A DNA stretch of 64,000 nt from Parabacteroides massiliensis (GCF_900155425.1 NZ_LT700189.1:1171787-1235786); one strand, 5' to 3'; positions 9,097 through 18,672 are shown, counted from the stretch's first letter. The notes: generated from the letters alone by a model not told the origin. Program-made: numbers and translations.

Positions 9097-9764
9097 TCAT
9101 CAAAGTTTGCGGAATGCGCGATCCCGAAAACATACGGGAGGTCGCCGCCTTGGGTGTCGACTGGATAGGACTGATATTCTTCGCGAGAAGCCCGCGAAGA
9201 ATAATGGACAATGAACAATGGACGATTGGCTATGGCGGCAAGCGGCACTCCAATTGTCAATTGCCAATTATCAATTGCCCAGTGAAAAAGGTCGGTGTTT
9301 TTGTCAACGCTTCCTTTGAGGAGTTGACGAAAACAGCGGAATCTTTCCATCTCGATTACCTGCAACTGCACGGGAACGAGACGCCGGACGATTGCCATGC
9401 CCTGCAAAAGCGCGGCTATTCGCTGATCAAGGCTTTCCAGATTGCGACAGCCGACGATCTCGAACAAACGGCCGGCTACGAGGGACGCGTCGATTACTTT
9501 CTTTTCGATACCAAATGTAACAGTTATGGAGGTTCCGGCAGACAATTCGATTGGTCCGTACTTGAAGCCTATCAAGGCAAGACACCTTTTCTGTTAAGTG
9601 GAGGCCTCCGACCGGAAAGCGCCAAGGCTATACGCTCTTTCCGGCATCCCCGTTTTGCAGGGATCGACCTGAACAGCGGATTCGAGATCGAGCCGGGTTT
9701 GAAAGACATTGGAAAACTAAAGGAGTTCCTAACAGAGATTCAAAATCATAATTCAAAAATCTGA
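9093..9764 (+). CDS. trpF: phosphoribosylanthranilate isomerase with a repeat-derived internal insertion
   Basis: This TIM-barrel enzyme isomerises phosphoribosylanthranilate. The start is ATG 9093, preceded by AGGAGG at 9081-9086 and overlapping the trpC stop; the longer upstream frame is just trpC read in another phase. The catalytic residues Cys6 (KVCGMRD) and Asp139 (FLFDTK) are both present, as are [13 protein letters not shown] and LSGGL. Between the SPR motif (residues 33-35) and KKVGVFVN (from 65), the normal loop has been replaced or extended by about 27 residues. These include DNEQW and [10 protein letters not shown], which translate an intergenic-type repeat. The last residues (IQNHNSKI) also run into AT-rich repeat-like DNA. 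The frame is intact and the insertion lies in a surface loop, so the enzyme is probably active. Confidence 0.92.
   Translation: MIIKVCGMRDPENIREVAALGVDWIGLIFFARSPRRIMDNEQWTIGYGGKRHSNCQLPIINCPVKKVGVFVNASFEELTKTAESFHLDYLQLHGNETPDDCHALQKRGYSLIKAFQIATADDLEQTAGYEGRVDYFLFDTKCNSYGGSGRQFDWSVLEAYQGKTPFLLSGGLRPESAKAIRSFRHPRFAGIDLNSGFEIEPGLKDIGKLKEFLTEIQNHNSKI
9204..9284 (+). repeat. short inverted-repeat-type element inserted in frame within trpF
   Basis: This 81-bp (27-codon) segment holds GGACAATGAACAATGG on the left and CAATTGTCAATTGCC on the right, which are partly complementary and could fold as a hairpin. Similar CAATTGACAATT-type sequence occurs between genes at 5226-5240, 6649-6660 and 18673-18697. 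The length divisible by three keeps trpF open. Confidence 0.6.
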
Positions 9765-9781
9765 AATCACAAATCAAAAAA

Positions 9782-10552
9782 ATGAACCGTATTACAAACT
9801 TATTCAACACGAAAAAGAACGGAATCCTTTCCGTCTTCTTCACCGCCGGATATCCGAACTTGAATGATACGACGAAGATATTAAAAGAGTTAGAAAAAAA
9901 AGGAATTGACATGGTCGAGATCGGTATTCCCTTCTCCGACCCGATGGCGGACGGCCCGGTAATCCAGGAAGCCTCCACTGCCGCGTTACGAAACGGGATG
10001 TCGCTACGCCTCCTGTTCGACCAGTTGGAAAATATCCGTCAAGATGTGCATATCCCGATTATCCTGATGGGTTATCTGAACCCGATCATGCAGTATGGTT
10101 TCGAAGCGTTCTGCAAGAAATGCGTGCAGACAGGTGTGGACGGCATGATCATCCCGGACCTGCCTTTCGCCGATTATATGGCGGATTATAAAGCCATCGC
10201 CGACCAGTATAACCTCAAAATGATCATGCTCATCACCCCCGAAACGTCTGAAGAACGTATCCGTCTGATCGACGAACATACAAGCGGTTTCATCTATATG
10301 GTATCGAGCGCCGCCACGACCGGAGCACAACAGAGTTTCAACGAACAAAAGCAGGCTTATTTCCACCGCATCAACGGGATGGGCCTCCGGAATCCGCGAT
10401 TGGTCGGTTTCGGCATATCGAACAAAGCCACTTTCGAGGCTGCCGCCGCTAACTCATCAGGGGCTATCATCGGCAGCAAATTCATACAACTATTGAAAAA
10501 CGAACCGATCGCCGTTGCCGTCGATAAGTTGCTGGCAGCCCTCCAGGAATGA
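9782..10552 (+). CDS. trpA: tryptophan synthase alpha chain
   Basis: This subunit cleaves indole-3-glycerol phosphate to indole, which is channelled to TrpB. The 256-residue TIM barrel shows FFTAGYPN near the N-terminus and [15 protein letters not shown], which holds the catalytic glutamate and aspartate region. PDLPFADY, the loop-6 region [11 protein letters not shown] and VGFGISNK follow in family order. It is the last gene of the operon, ahead of a strong hairpin. The 17-nt spacer after trpF is an AAATC-rich repeat-like stretch. Confidence 0.96.
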   Translation: MNRITNLFNTKKNGILSVFFTAGYPNLNDTTKILKELEKKGIDMVEIGIPFSDPMADGPVIQEASTAALRNGMSLRLLFDQLENIRQDVHIPIILMGYLNPIMQYGFEAFCKKCVQTGVDGMIIPDLPFADYMADYKAIADQYNLKMIMLITPETSEERIRLIDEHTSGFIYMVSSAATTGAQQSFNEQKQAYFHRINGMGLRNPRLVGFGISNKATFEAAAANSSGAIIGSKFIQLLKNEPIAVAVDKLLAALQE

Positions 10553-10557
10553 ACAGT

Positions 10558-10586
10558 CGTCCCCCAGCAAACAGGGCTGGGGGACG
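10558..10586 (+). terminator. hairpin between trpA and the convergent efflux operon
   Basis: CGTCCCCCAGC (10558-10568) and GCTGGGGGACG (10576-10586) form a perfect 11-bp GC-rich stem with a 7-nt loop, six bases after the trpA stop. It lacks a clear T-run on either side. It probably acts as a bidirectional terminator or 3'-end stabiliser for the two convergent operons. Confidence 0.65.
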
Positions 10587-10616
10587 GCAATAAATCAGGC
10601 TTACCTCAAAGGACTA

Positions 10617-11984
10617 CTACTCTCTTCCACCTCCCAACGCTTGATACAGATTGATCACACCTTGTATTTCCGTAAAACGGTTCGCCACTTGCGTCAACTG
10701 TGCGTTCAGTAAACTCTGTTGGGCCGTCAGAACTTCCAAATAGGTTGTATTTCCGTACTGCATCGTCAAAGAAGTACTTTCGTATGCTTTTTCAAGCGAA
10801 GCTATCTGTTTCTCGAAAAGCCCAGCCTTATCACGGGCAGTCTGGTACTTCACCAACGCATCGTTCACCTCTGATCCGGCATTGAGAAGAGCCTGGCGAA
10901 AACTTAATTCGGCCTCCTCCTGTTGTGCTTTGGCGATCTTCAACTGAGCGATATTCGCTCCTCGGTTGAACAATGGCTGAGTGAGCGACCCGATAGCCGT
11001 CGCAAGAAATTTCCCCGGATTGACGATCATGCTTCCGGCCGAATTTGTCCATCCGGCACTGCCGCTTAAGACAACAGATGGATAGAACGCGGAACGTGCT
11101 TGGTTGGTGGCATAGAAAGCGCTTTCGAGCGAATGTTCCGCACGGCGCACATCAGGACGGTTTGAAAGCATCTGCATCGGAATGCCTACGGCAAGATGAT
11201 CGGGCAATGCTTGTCCTTCCAACTTGCCACGCCCGACACTGCGAGGGCTTTCCGCCAACAGAAGCGACAGGCTGTTTTCCGTCTGGTTGATCTGCTCCTT
11301 CAAGTCGAGTATCGAGGTAGAAATACTGTAATAGGTAGCCTCCATCTGCGATACGGCGGCTTCGTTTGCCAAGCCCGCATCCATCAAGGCGCGTGTGGCA
11401 TCGACGGTTTCCTTCCACGATTGCTGCGTACGTTCCGAGATCGCAAGCTGCTCATCCAGCATCAACAATGTATAGTAGACATTGGCTATACCGGACACAA
11501 GCTGTGTCTGAACCGCCTGCCTGTAGTCATGACTCTGTTCGAGCAACGCTCTTGCCTGGCGCTTGGCATTACGCATACGGCCGAAAATATCCAATTCCCA
11601 ACTGGCTGTGACGGGCACGGAATAGGCCTGTGTAGCTTTGCCTCCATCGAAACTGCTCACCGTTCCCTGTGGGGCGAGGGCAAACGAGGGCAGGAAAGCC
11701 AACTTGGCAGACATCAGCGTGGCCTCGGCCTCCTCGACACGCCACTGTGCGGACTGAAGGTCGGTATTGTTTTGCAAGCCCTGTTCGATCAATTCACGAA
11801 GATGCGGATCGGTAAAGACTTCCCGCCAGCCAAGATTGCCAAGATTGTCCGCGCTGTCGCTCAGTGCGACCTCTTCTCCGTAGAGGTCTTCCGGAACTTG
11901 GGTCGACGGTTTATATTTCGTATAGATGCCGCAGCTATTCAGTGTGAACGCTGCGACGGTTATAATCAATATCTCTTTTCTCAT
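10617..11984 (-). CDS. RND efflux outer membrane lipoprotein (OprM/NodT family)
   Basis: This 455-residue outer membrane channel is the third component of a tripartite efflux pump. Residues 1-18 are a lipoprotein signal ending in LNSC, with Cys18 as the lipidated residue. Two TolC-type (OEP) repeats follow, with long periplasmic helices. SNRPDVRRAEHSLESA is the typical second-repeat start, and LYQALGGG ends the protein. The ATG at 11984 overlaps the stop of the upstream permease gene by 4 nt, so the two are translationally coupled. The operon runs adaptor, permease, channel on the minus strand. The exported substrates cannot be read from sequence. Confidence 0.92.
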   Translation of the reverse strand: MRKEILIITVAAFTLNSCGIYTKYKPSTQVPEDLYGEEVALSDSADNLGNLGWREVFTDPHLRELIEQGLQNNTDLQSAQWRVEEAEATLMSAKLAFLPSFALAPQGTVSSFDGGKATQAYSVPVTASWELDIFGRMRNAKRQARALLEQSHDYRQAVQTQLVSGIANVYYTLLMLDEQLAISERTQQSWKETVDATRALMDAGLANEAAVSQMEATYYSISTSILDLKEQINQTENSLSLLLAESPRSVGRGKLEGQALPDHLAVGIPMQMLSNRPDVRRAEHSLESAFYATNQARSAFYPSVVLSGSAGWTNSAGSMIVNPGKFLATAIGSLTQPLFNRGANIAQLKIAKAQQEEAELSFRQALLNAGSEVNDALVKYQTARDKAGLFEKQIASLEKAYESTSLTMQYGNTTYLEVLTAQQSLLNAQLTQVANRFTEIQGVINLYQALGGGRE

Positions 11985-14900
11985 TTTTTCTCTTCGTTTT
12001 TACTTTCCATGTAACGTTCTCTTTCCTCCTCTGCTTCCACATACTCTTCCTGGATCTGCCAATCGGAAGCCGGCTGAAACTGGATGGGACGGACCTTCTC
12101 TTGCAAATATTGGAACACGATGAACAAAGAAGGTACGACAAACAGCAACGCCAGCGTACCGATCAGCATACCTCCAACCGTACCCGTACCTAAGGAACTG
12201 TTACCGTTGGCTCCTACTCCCGTCGCCACCATCAAGGGCAACAATCCGAATATCATCGTTCCGGCTGTCATCAGGATCGGGCGCAAACGGGCTTTGGCAG
12301 CCGAAAGAGCGGCAGAAGTCAGGCTCATTCCGGCTTTACGGCGCTCGGTCGCATACTCCGTCAGCAGGATGGCGGTCTTGGCAAGCAAACCGATCAGCAT
12401 GATCAGACCTGTCTGCAAGTATATATTATTCTCCAAGCCCATCATTTTGGCAAAAAGGAAAGATCCGGTCAAGCCAAACGGGACAGCCAGCAACACCGCG
12501 AACGGGATCAGGAAACTTTCGTAAAGTGCGCTCAGGATCAAATAGATCATGAGGAAGCAAATGCCGAAGATGATGATGGTCGTATTGCTCTGTGTATTCT
12601 CTTCGCGGGTAATTCCTCCGAAATCATAGCCGTAGCCTTTCGGAAGGGCCTGCTCGGCTGTCTCCTGTACGGCACGGATGGCGTCGCCGGTACTGTAGCC
12701 TTCTGCCGGCATCGCGTTCACGGCTATGGAGTTGTACATATTGAAACGGCTCAAGGATTCCGCTCCATAGCTGCGTGTCAGTGTCACGAACTGACTGAGC
12801 GGCGACATTTCTCCATTGGCCATGCGTACGAAGATATTGCTCAGGGAAGCCTCGTCGACACGGTATTTCGGATCGGCCTGTATCATCACTTTGTACACCT
12901 TGGAAAAACGGTTGAAGTTAGAGACATACTGTCCTCCATAGTAGCCCGACAGCGTGCTGAGCACCGCATCCGGTGTTATCCCGGCACGCTTGCACTTCGA
13001 AGCATCGATCTCTACGATCCATTGCGGATAACGGACATCGAAAGTAGAGTAAGCCATCGAGATTTCGGGACGTTGGTTCAGTGCCCCTAAATATTGCTGT
13101 GTCGTCGTGAAGAACGTACCGATATCACCGCCTTGCTTATCCTGCATATGCAGTTCCAGCGCGTTACCCATGCCATAACCGGGGATCATTCCCGGAGAGA
13201 TGGCGAAGACACTGGCGTCCTTTATGTCCGCCGTCATGCCGTAGACTTGCCCGATAACGGCTTGCACGTCTTCTCCCTTGCCCGTACGTTCGTCCCACGG
13301 TTTGAGCTTCAGAATCAACATACCGAAAGAGTTTCCCTGTCCGGCCAGCAGACCGTAACCGGAGACTTTCTGGACATGCAACACCTGCGGGATGCCCTCC
13401 AAACGCTGTTCGATGCGCTTCATCACATCGTCCGTCGTCTTTAGCGAGCTACCGGCTGCCGTACTGACATTAACAAAGACGACACCTTGGTCTTCGTCGG
13501 GCACCAGACTCGTTTTCGTCGTGTTCATCAGAAATGCCAACAGCACGACAGAGCAGGCAAGCAGCGACCAGACCATCCACTTCCGTTTGATAAAGAACAG
13601 CACTCCCTTCTTATACTTTTCGACCATCGAATCGAATGCTGCATTGAAAGCTTTACGGAAACGGGCGGCAAAGTTATTGTTCTGCATGCCGTCCTCATTA
13701 ATATAAGGCTTCAGGAAAAGGGCACAAAGCGCCGGACTCAACGTCAGTGCGTTGACTGCCGATATTCCGACCGCTACCGCCATTGTCAAACCGAACTGGG
13801 TATAGAACGTTCCCGAAGTCCCGCTCATGAACGAAACCGGGATAAACACGGCCATAAACACCAGTGAAGAGGTGATAACGGCATTACTGATTCCTTTCAT
13901 CGCATCGATACTGGCCATATAGGAAGAGCGGTACCCGACATCGAAGCGTGCCTGCACCGCCTCGACGACGACAATCGCATCGTCCACCACGGTCCCGATC
14001 ACCAATACCAATGCAAACAAGGTAATCAGGTTGATACTGAACCCGGCAATCGACATAAATGCAAACGTCCCGATCAGCGAAACCACGATCCCCACCAGCG
14101 GGATAACCGTCGAACGGATATCCTGCAAGAATACATACACCACTAAGATCACCAACAGGATAGCTTCAAATAAAGTCTTTATCACCTCATGAATTGATGC
14201 GAACAGGAAGTCGTTGGAGCTCATCACCTGAGTCAGCTCCACACCCTTAGGTAAATCTTTCCGCGCTTCTTCCAGGAATGCGTCGATATTCTGGTTTACT
14301 TCCGTAGCGTTTGAACCGGCTGTCTGGAAGATCATACAGGAAACACCGGGGTGCCCGTCCATACCGCCATGATAGGCATAGGTTTCCTCCCCCATTTCGA
14401 TATCAGCGATAGTCTTCAGTTTCAACACCTCACCATCCTCGGTCGAACGGATCACGATTTCGCCGAACTCTTCGGGTGTGATCAGGCGACCTTTATACTT
14501 CATGGTGTACTGGTAAGTTTCATCCGAATTCTCACCAAACGATCCGGTCGCCGACTCGATATTCTGCTCGGCAAGCACCTGCGTCACATCCGAAGGAATC
14601 AGTTTGTACTGGGCCATCACATCCGGCTTCATCCAGATACGCATACTGTAGTCGCCTCCCATGACCATCATGTCGCCGACACCCTGTATACGAAGGATGG
14701 AAGGTTTCAGGTTGATACTGATGTAATTGGAGAGAAACTTCTCGTCGTACGAGTCGTCCGGGCTGTACAGTGAAAACATCTGCAAGATACTGGTTTGCCG
14801 CTTGGAAGTCGTAACACCGACCTGCGTTACCTCGGCCGGCAACTGGCCGGTGGCTTTCGAGACACGGTTCTGGACGTTGACGGCTGCCATATCCGGATTT

Positions 14901-15196
14901 GTCCCTTGCTTGAAGTAAACGGTAATGCTGACCGTGCCCGCATTAGAGGCAGACGAAGTCATATATGTCATATCTTCCACACCGTTTATCGCCTCTTCCA
15001 ACGGGGCGACGACACTCTTCAGCAAGGTTTCCGCACTCGCCCCGAAATAAGTAGTACTCACTTGGATCGTAGGCGGGGCAATGTCGGGGTATTGTTCTAC
15101 GGGCAATGTAAAAAGCCCGATAATGCCCACAACGACTATCGAAATAGAGATGACAGCCGACAGGATGGGGCGTTCTATAAAGGTTCTTAAATTCAT
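11981..15196 (-). CDS. RND (HAE1-type) multidrug efflux permease
   Basis: This 1071-residue inner-membrane proton-drug antiporter is of AcrB/MexB type. It begins with MNLRTFIERPILSAVISI, the usual start of the first transmembrane helix. The proton-relay aspartates are present in TM4 (GTVVDDAIVVVE), and the matching TM10 lysine is in GLLAKTAILLTEY. Twelve transmembrane segments and two large periplasmic loops are expected from the length, which is slightly longer than AcrB because of a charged C-terminal tail (EEERERYMESKNEEKK). It lies 9 bp downstream of the adaptor gene. Hydrophobic and amphiphilic drug export is a family-level inference. Confidence 0.95.
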   Translation of the reverse strand: MNLRTFIERPILSAVISISIVVVGIIGLFTLPVEQYPDIAPPTIQVSTTYFGASAETLLKSVVAPLEEAINGVEDMTYMTSSASNAGTVSITVYFKQGTNPDMAAVNVQNRVSKATGQLPAEVTQVGVTTSKRQTSILQMFSLYSPDDSYDEKFLSNYISINLKPSILRIQGVGDMMVMGGDYSMRIWMKPDVMAQYKLIPSDVTQVLAEQNIESATGSFGENSDETYQYTMKYKGRLITPEEFGEIVIRSTEDGEVLKLKTIADIEMGEETYAYHGGMDGHPGVSCMIFQTAGSNATEVNQNIDAFLEEARKDLPKGVELTQVMSSNDFLFASIHEVIKTLFEAILLVILVVYVFLQDIRSTVIPLVGIVVSLIGTFAFMSIAGFSINLITLFALVLVIGTVVDDAIVVVEAVQARFDVGYRSSYMASIDAMKGISNAVITSSLVFMAVFIPVSFMSGTSGTFYTQFGLTMAVAVGISAVNALTLSPALCALFLKPYINEDGMQNNNFAARFRKAFNAAFDSMVEKYKKGVLFFIKRKWMVWSLLACSVVLLAFLMNTTKTSLVPDEDQGVVFVNVSTAAGSSLKTTDDVMKRIEQRLEGIPQVLHVQKVSGYGLLAGQGNSFGMLILKLKPWDERTGKGEDVQAVIGQVYGMTADIKDASVFAISPGMIPGYGMGNALELHMQDKQGGDIGTFFTTTQQYLGALNQRPEISMAYSTFDVRYPQWIVEIDASKCKRAGITPDAVLSTLSGYYGGQYVSNFNRFSKVYKVMIQADPKYRVDEASLSNIFVRMANGEMSPLSQFVTLTRSYGAESLSRFNMYNSIAVNAMPAEGYSTGDAIRAVQETAEQALPKGYGYDFGGITREENTQSNTTIIIFGICFLMIYLILSALYESFLIPFAVLLAVPFGLTGSFLFAKMMGLENNIYLQTGLIMLIGLLAKTAILLTEYATERRKAGMSLTSAALSAAKARLRPILMTAGTMIFGLLPLMVATGVGANGNSSLGTGTVGGMLIGTLALLFVVPSLFIVFQYLQEKVRPIQFQPASDWQIQEEYVEAEEERERYMESKNEEKK

Positions 15197-15205
15197 TTTC
15201 TTCTC

Positions 15206-16321
15206 TTAGTTTTGTTTTATTTTAATTGGAGTTCCTTCGCGCAGCAAACCGACACCTTCCGCTACAATCACATCGCCGGCTTGCAATCCGTTGTCGACGA
15301 TATACTCCTGGCCTCCGTTCACACGGGTCACACTGACTGGCGCAGACTGTGCCTTGCCGTCCACAATCTTATAGACATACACCTTATCCTGTATTTCGAA
15401 TGTGGTAGATTGCGGAATGACCAGGCTTCCTTTCTTAGAAACCGGCAGGACGACATTCCCCGAAGTTCCGCTATACAACAAGCCTTTCCCGTTCGGGAAC
15501 ACGGCACGAAGGCTGGCTGTCCCGGTGTTCCGGTCAACTACACCACTGATGGTCTCGACCTTTCCTTTTTCTTCATACACCGATTGGTCGTTCAACATCA
15601 ATTCCACCTCCGGCATTTCCTTCAAGGCTTCGGCTTTCGAACCGTATTGCCGTGTCAGAGCAAGCAATTGGTTCTCTGTCATCGAAAAGTACACATACAT
15701 GTCCGAGTTATCCGAAACCGTAGTCAGTGGCTGCGGCAAACCGGCACTCACCAACGCCCCGACTCGATAAGGCAAAGTTCCGACCACCCCGTCACACGGA
15801 CTCTTCACTTCCGTATAAGAGAGATTGTTACGGGCACTCAATTCCTGGGCTTTCATCTGAGCCAACTGCGCTTTGGCGCTTAGCCAATTATTCTCGGCTG
15901 TTTTCAGATCGAAATCGGAAACGACGTTACGGGCACGAAGTTCCTTTTTGCTGTCGTAAGTCAGCTTGGCTGTCGCCAACGACGCCGTAGCAGCCTCCAC
16001 GTTTGCCTCCGCTGTCTGCAAAGCGGCCTGGTAGGGCACCTGATCAATCACGAACAGCACTTGCCCGCGACGGACCACCTGTCCTTCCTCTACACAGAGT
16101 TTAGTTATAAAGCCTGATACTTGCGGATAGATGTCGATATCCTGCCGCCCACGGATTGTCGCCGAATAAGTAGTGGAGATTACTTTGTCGGAAGGTTGTA
16201 CCTGCAACACTGCATACTCCGCTTCCATTTCTACCGATGGCGCTTGCTTGCAAGACACCATTAACGCTGCGCAACTGATAATACCTAATAGTTGCATCCA
16301 TCTTTTGTTCATCATTATCAT
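15206..16321 (-). CDS. RND efflux periplasmic adaptor (membrane fusion protein), lipoprotein
   Basis: This AcrA/MexA-type adaptor links the permease to the outer membrane channel. I choose ATG 16321; in-frame ATGs also occur at 16315 and 16312. A TTG further upstream (16345) overlaps the predicted -7 element and is unlikely to be the start. The signal ends at ALMVSC, giving a lipidated Cys. A biotinyl-lipoyl half-motif (VSGFITKLCVEEGQVVRRGQ), a coiled-coil hairpin (TAEANVEAATASLATAKLTY onward), the second lipoyl half (SPCDGVVG) and beta-barrel domains follow. It is the first gene of the operon and faces the AraC-type gene. Confidence 0.92.
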   Translation of the reverse strand: MIMMNKRWMQLLGIISCAALMVSCKQAPSVEMEAEYAVLQVQPSDKVISTTYSATIRGRQDIDIYPQVSGFITKLCVEEGQVVRRGQVLFVIDQVPYQAALQTAEANVEAATASLATAKLTYDSKKELRARNVVSDFDLKTAENNWLSAKAQLAQMKAQELSARNNLSYTEVKSPCDGVVGTLPYRVGALVSAGLPQPLTTVSDNSDMYVYFSMTENQLLALTRQYGSKAEALKEMPEVELMLNDQSVYEEKGKVETISGVVDRNTGTASLRAVFPNGKGLLYSGTSGNVVLPVSKKGSLVIPQSTTFEIQDKVYVYKIVDGKAQSAPVSVTRVNGGQEYIVDNGLQAGDVIVAEGVGLLREGTPIKIKQN

Positions 16322-16342
16322 TTTCCAATCTTTAATTCGCGG

Positions 16343-16350
16343 CAAAGGTA
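16343..16350 (-). promoter_or_regulatory. -7 element for the first efflux operon
   Basis: On the minus strand this reads TACCTTTG, matching TAnnTTTG, about 22-29 nt before the adaptor ATG. No well-spaced TTTG -33 element is visible. That fits a promoter that needs an activator, possibly the divergent AraC-type protein. Confidence 0.5.
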
Positions 16351-16438
16351 GAGGTGATTTGTCAAGCGATAGAGTTCAAGAGTTAGCCCATATTGTTCAA
16401 AACAGGAATATTTCATCTTTATTTAAAGAATAAATCGG

Positions 16439-16446
16439 TATTTTTG
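16439..16446 (+). promoter_or_regulatory. -7 element for the AraC-type regulator
   Basis: TATTTTTG matches TAnnTTTG 19 nt before the ATG of the regulator gene. No clear -33 partner is visible in the AT-rich spacer. Confidence 0.45.
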
Positions 16447-16465
16447 TAACCAAAACAAGAATAGA

Positions 16466-17299
16466 ATGGAAACTTTACGCACAACCACCGAAGATCCCTT
16501 TTTCGTCGGGACAAACAATTGTTCCGATATGACCCAACATCTTTTCAAACTGGAAGACGCCTGCATCTTTTTCTGCCATAGCGGAGAAGCCCGGATCGAA
16601 ATCGATTTGTTGAAATACGATATCGTACCTAATACGCAGATCGTTTTCCTACCCAACAGCATTGTCAGTTATTCATATGCCAGTCCGGACCTCTCTATCT
16701 CTTATATAGCATTTTCCAAAATACTCTTCCAGGAAGCGACAGCCCGCCTTGATCCTTCTTTCATCCATTTTCTGAAAGAGAATCCGGTCGTCACGCTACC
16801 AGCCGAGCGTACACGTACCATTAACGGACTCATCATTGCACTGGAAGACCTCTATAAAGACAAAGAAAACTGTTTCCGGCTGCAGATCCTCCGTAACTAC
16901 ATACAAAGTTTTCTTTTGGACATTTACGATAAAACACATCGCATCTTCGAGCAGAACCGCCCGGAAGGAATCAGCCGGCAGGAAGAATTGTTCAAACGGT
17001 TCATCCAGCTGATACACCAACACTGTCTCAGCCAACGCGAAGTCTCATTCTACGCCCAAAAGATGTTCATCACCCCCCGCTATCTGTCGGCTATCGTGCA
17101 AGCAGTCTCCGGAGAAACAGCAAAAAACATCATCGACAAACATGTCATACTCGAAATAAAGGTTTTGCTGGAATCGACAGACCTGAGCATACAGGAAATA
17201 GCCAACCGCCTCCAGTTTCCGGACCAGTCGTTTTTCGGCAGGTATTTCAAGAAGCATACCGGCATCTCTCCACTATACTACAGGCGCAAACTCCGTTAA
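16466..17299 (+). CDS. AraC-family transcriptional regulator
   Basis: This 277-residue protein has an N-terminal cupin-like sensing region (about 1-160, including FFCHSGEARIEIDL). The C-terminal AraC/XylS domain has two helix-turn-helix units (about 180-277). The second unit shows DLSIQEIANRLQFPDQSFFG followed by RYFKKHTGISPLYYRR, the hallmark of the family. It is transcribed away from the adjacent RND efflux operon across a spacer of about 145 bp. It is therefore the best candidate regulator of that operon, though this is inference from position. The inducer is unknown. Confidence 0.92.
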   Translation: METLRTTTEDPFFVGTNNCSDMTQHLFKLEDACIFFCHSGEARIEIDLLKYDIVPNTQIVFLPNSIVSYSYASPDLSISYIAFSKILFQEATARLDPSFIHFLKENPVVTLPAERTRTINGLIIALEDLYKDKENCFRLQILRNYIQSFLLDIYDKTHRIFEQNRPEGISRQEELFKRFIQLIHQHCLSQREVSFYAQKMFITPRYLSAIVQAVSGETAKNIIDKHVILEIKVLLESTDLSIQEIANRLQFPDQSFFGRYFKKHTGISPLYYRRKLR

Positions 17300-17363
17300 C
17301 CAGGTTCCGGTTAACAGGCACGAAACAAAAGTTTGCTGCGCATAAAACTTTTGTTTCATGCCT
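17295..17363 (+). terminator. tandem hairpins after the AraC-type gene
   Basis: GTTAACC (17295-17301) pairs with GGTTAAC (17309-17315), overlapping the stop codon. Directly after it, 17316-17334 pairs with 17345-17363 as a 19-bp stem with one mismatch around a 10-nt loop. A short TTTTT run follows at 17371. This is likely a terminator; the long second stem is unusually strong. Confidence 0.6.
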
Positions 17364-17412
17364 ATGAAAGGTTTTTCTCTCCTTCCTTATCCGATTATTC
17401 AAAGATTCATCG

Positions 17413-17420
17413 TATATTTG
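17413..17420 (+). promoter_or_regulatory. -7 element for the carboxynorspermidine synthase-like gene
   Basis: TATATTTG matches TAnnTTTG and lies 56 nt before the ATG at 17477. A convincing TTTG -33 element is not present at the expected distance. Confidence 0.5.
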
Positions 17421-17476
17421 TCGTTAGGTTTAAAACCTTGTAAACGGTATATTAACAAGATTAATTCTATTAGTAA

Positions 17477-18670
17477 ATGGGAAGAGTATTAGTTATTGGT
17501 GCAGGGGGCGTTAGTACCGTTGCTGTTAAGAAGATCGCGATGAACGCGGATGTCTTTACCGATATCATGGTTGCCAGCCGCACGAAAAGCAAGTGCGACC
17601 GGATCGCTGCTGATATCAAGAATGTAAAGGTACAAACAGCACAGGTCGATGCAGACAACGTGGAAGAACTCGTTGCCTTGTTCAATTCCTTCAAACCGGA
17701 CTTAGTAGTAAACCTGGCTTTGCCCTATCAGGACCTCCACATCATGGATGCCTGCCTGGCATACGGTGTCAGCTATCTCGACACGGCCAATTACGAACCG
17801 CTGGACGAAGCTAAATACCAATACAGTTGGCAGTGGGCATACAAGAAACGTTTCGAGGATGCCGGCCTGACCGCTATCCTGGGTTGCGGGTTCGATCCGG
17901 GCGTAACGGGTGTATATACGGCTTATGCAGCCAAACATCATTTCGATGAAATACAATATCTGGATATCGTAGACTGTAACGCCGGAGACCATCATAAGGC
18001 ATTTGCCACCAACTTCAACCCGGAAATCAATATCCGCGAAATTACCCAACGGGGTAAATATTTCGAAGACGGAGAATGGAAGGAAACAGACCCTCTGTCC
18101 GTACACAAACCGTTGAACTATCCGAATGTCGGCCCGAGGGAGTCTTACCTGATGTACCACGAAGAATTGGAAAGCCTGACCAAGAACTTCCCGACGATCA
18201 AACGTGCCCGTTTCTGGATGACTTTCGGACAGGAATATCTGACGCACTTGCGTGTGATCCAGAACATCGGTATGGCACGCATCGATCCGATCATGTATAA
18301 CGGACAGGAAATCGTCCCGATCCAGTTCCTGAAAGCCGTTTTGCCCAATCCGGGAGATCTGGGAGAGAACTATACAGGCGAAACATCCATCGGTTGCCGT
18401 ATCCGCGGTATCAAGGATGGCAAGGAAATGACCTACTACGTTTATAATAACTGTAGCCACCATGCTGCTTATCTGGAAACAGGAGCACAAGGCGTAAGCT
18501 ACACGACCGGCGTTCCGGCCATGATCGGAGCCAAACTGTTCATGCAAGGGCTTTGGAAAAAACCGGGAGTCTGGAACGTGGAAGAGTTCGATCCAGATCC
18601 GTTCATGAAGGAACTGAACGAACAAGGTCTGCCTTGGCACGAACTGTTCAATATTGATCTGGAACTCTGA
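17477..18670 (+). CDS. carboxynorspermidine/carboxyspermidine synthase (saccharopine dehydrogenase family)
   Basis: This 397-residue Rossmann-fold oxidoreductase begins with VLVIGAGGVSTVAVKKIA, the NAD(P)-binding GxGG motif. The later segments LGCGFDPGVTGVYTAYAAKH and CSHHAAYLETGAQGVSYTTGVPA match the carboxynorspermidine synthase branch rather than lysine-pathway saccharopine dehydrogenase. Family members reductively condense aspartate semialdehyde with a diamine, the first step of the alternative spermidine route found in gut Bacteroidetes. The partner decarboxylase gene is not in this window. The gene precedes a radical SAM gene, bcp and recA. Confidence 0.8.
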   Translation: MGRVLVIGAGGVSTVAVKKIAMNADVFTDIMVASRTKSKCDRIAADIKNVKVQTAQVDADNVEELVALFNSFKPDLVVNLALPYQDLHIMDACLAYGVSYLDTANYEPLDEAKYQYSWQWAYKKRFEDAGLTAILGCGFDPGVTGVYTAYAAKHHFDEIQYLDIVDCNAGDHHKAFATNFNPEINIREITQRGKYFEDGEWKETDPLSVHKPLNYPNVGPRESYLMYHEELESLTKNFPTIKRARFWMTFGQEYLTHLRVIQNIGMARIDPIMYNGQEIVPIQFLKAVLPNPGDLGENYTGETSIGCRIRGIKDGKEMTYYVYNNCSHHAAYLETGAQGVSYTTGVPAMIGAKLFMQGLWKKPGVWNVEEFDPDPFMKELNEQGLPWHELFNIDLEL

Positions 18671-18672
18671 AC

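Noticed and set aside
11196-12014. 272-codon open frame antisense to the efflux channel gene
   Set aside because: The minus strand encodes a clear OprM-type lipoprotein; the antisense frame is low-complexity shadow sequence.
17702-18640. 312-codon open frame antisense to the carboxynorspermidine synthase-like gene
   Set aside because: It mirrors the codon bias of the sense gene and has no recognisable domain or promoter.
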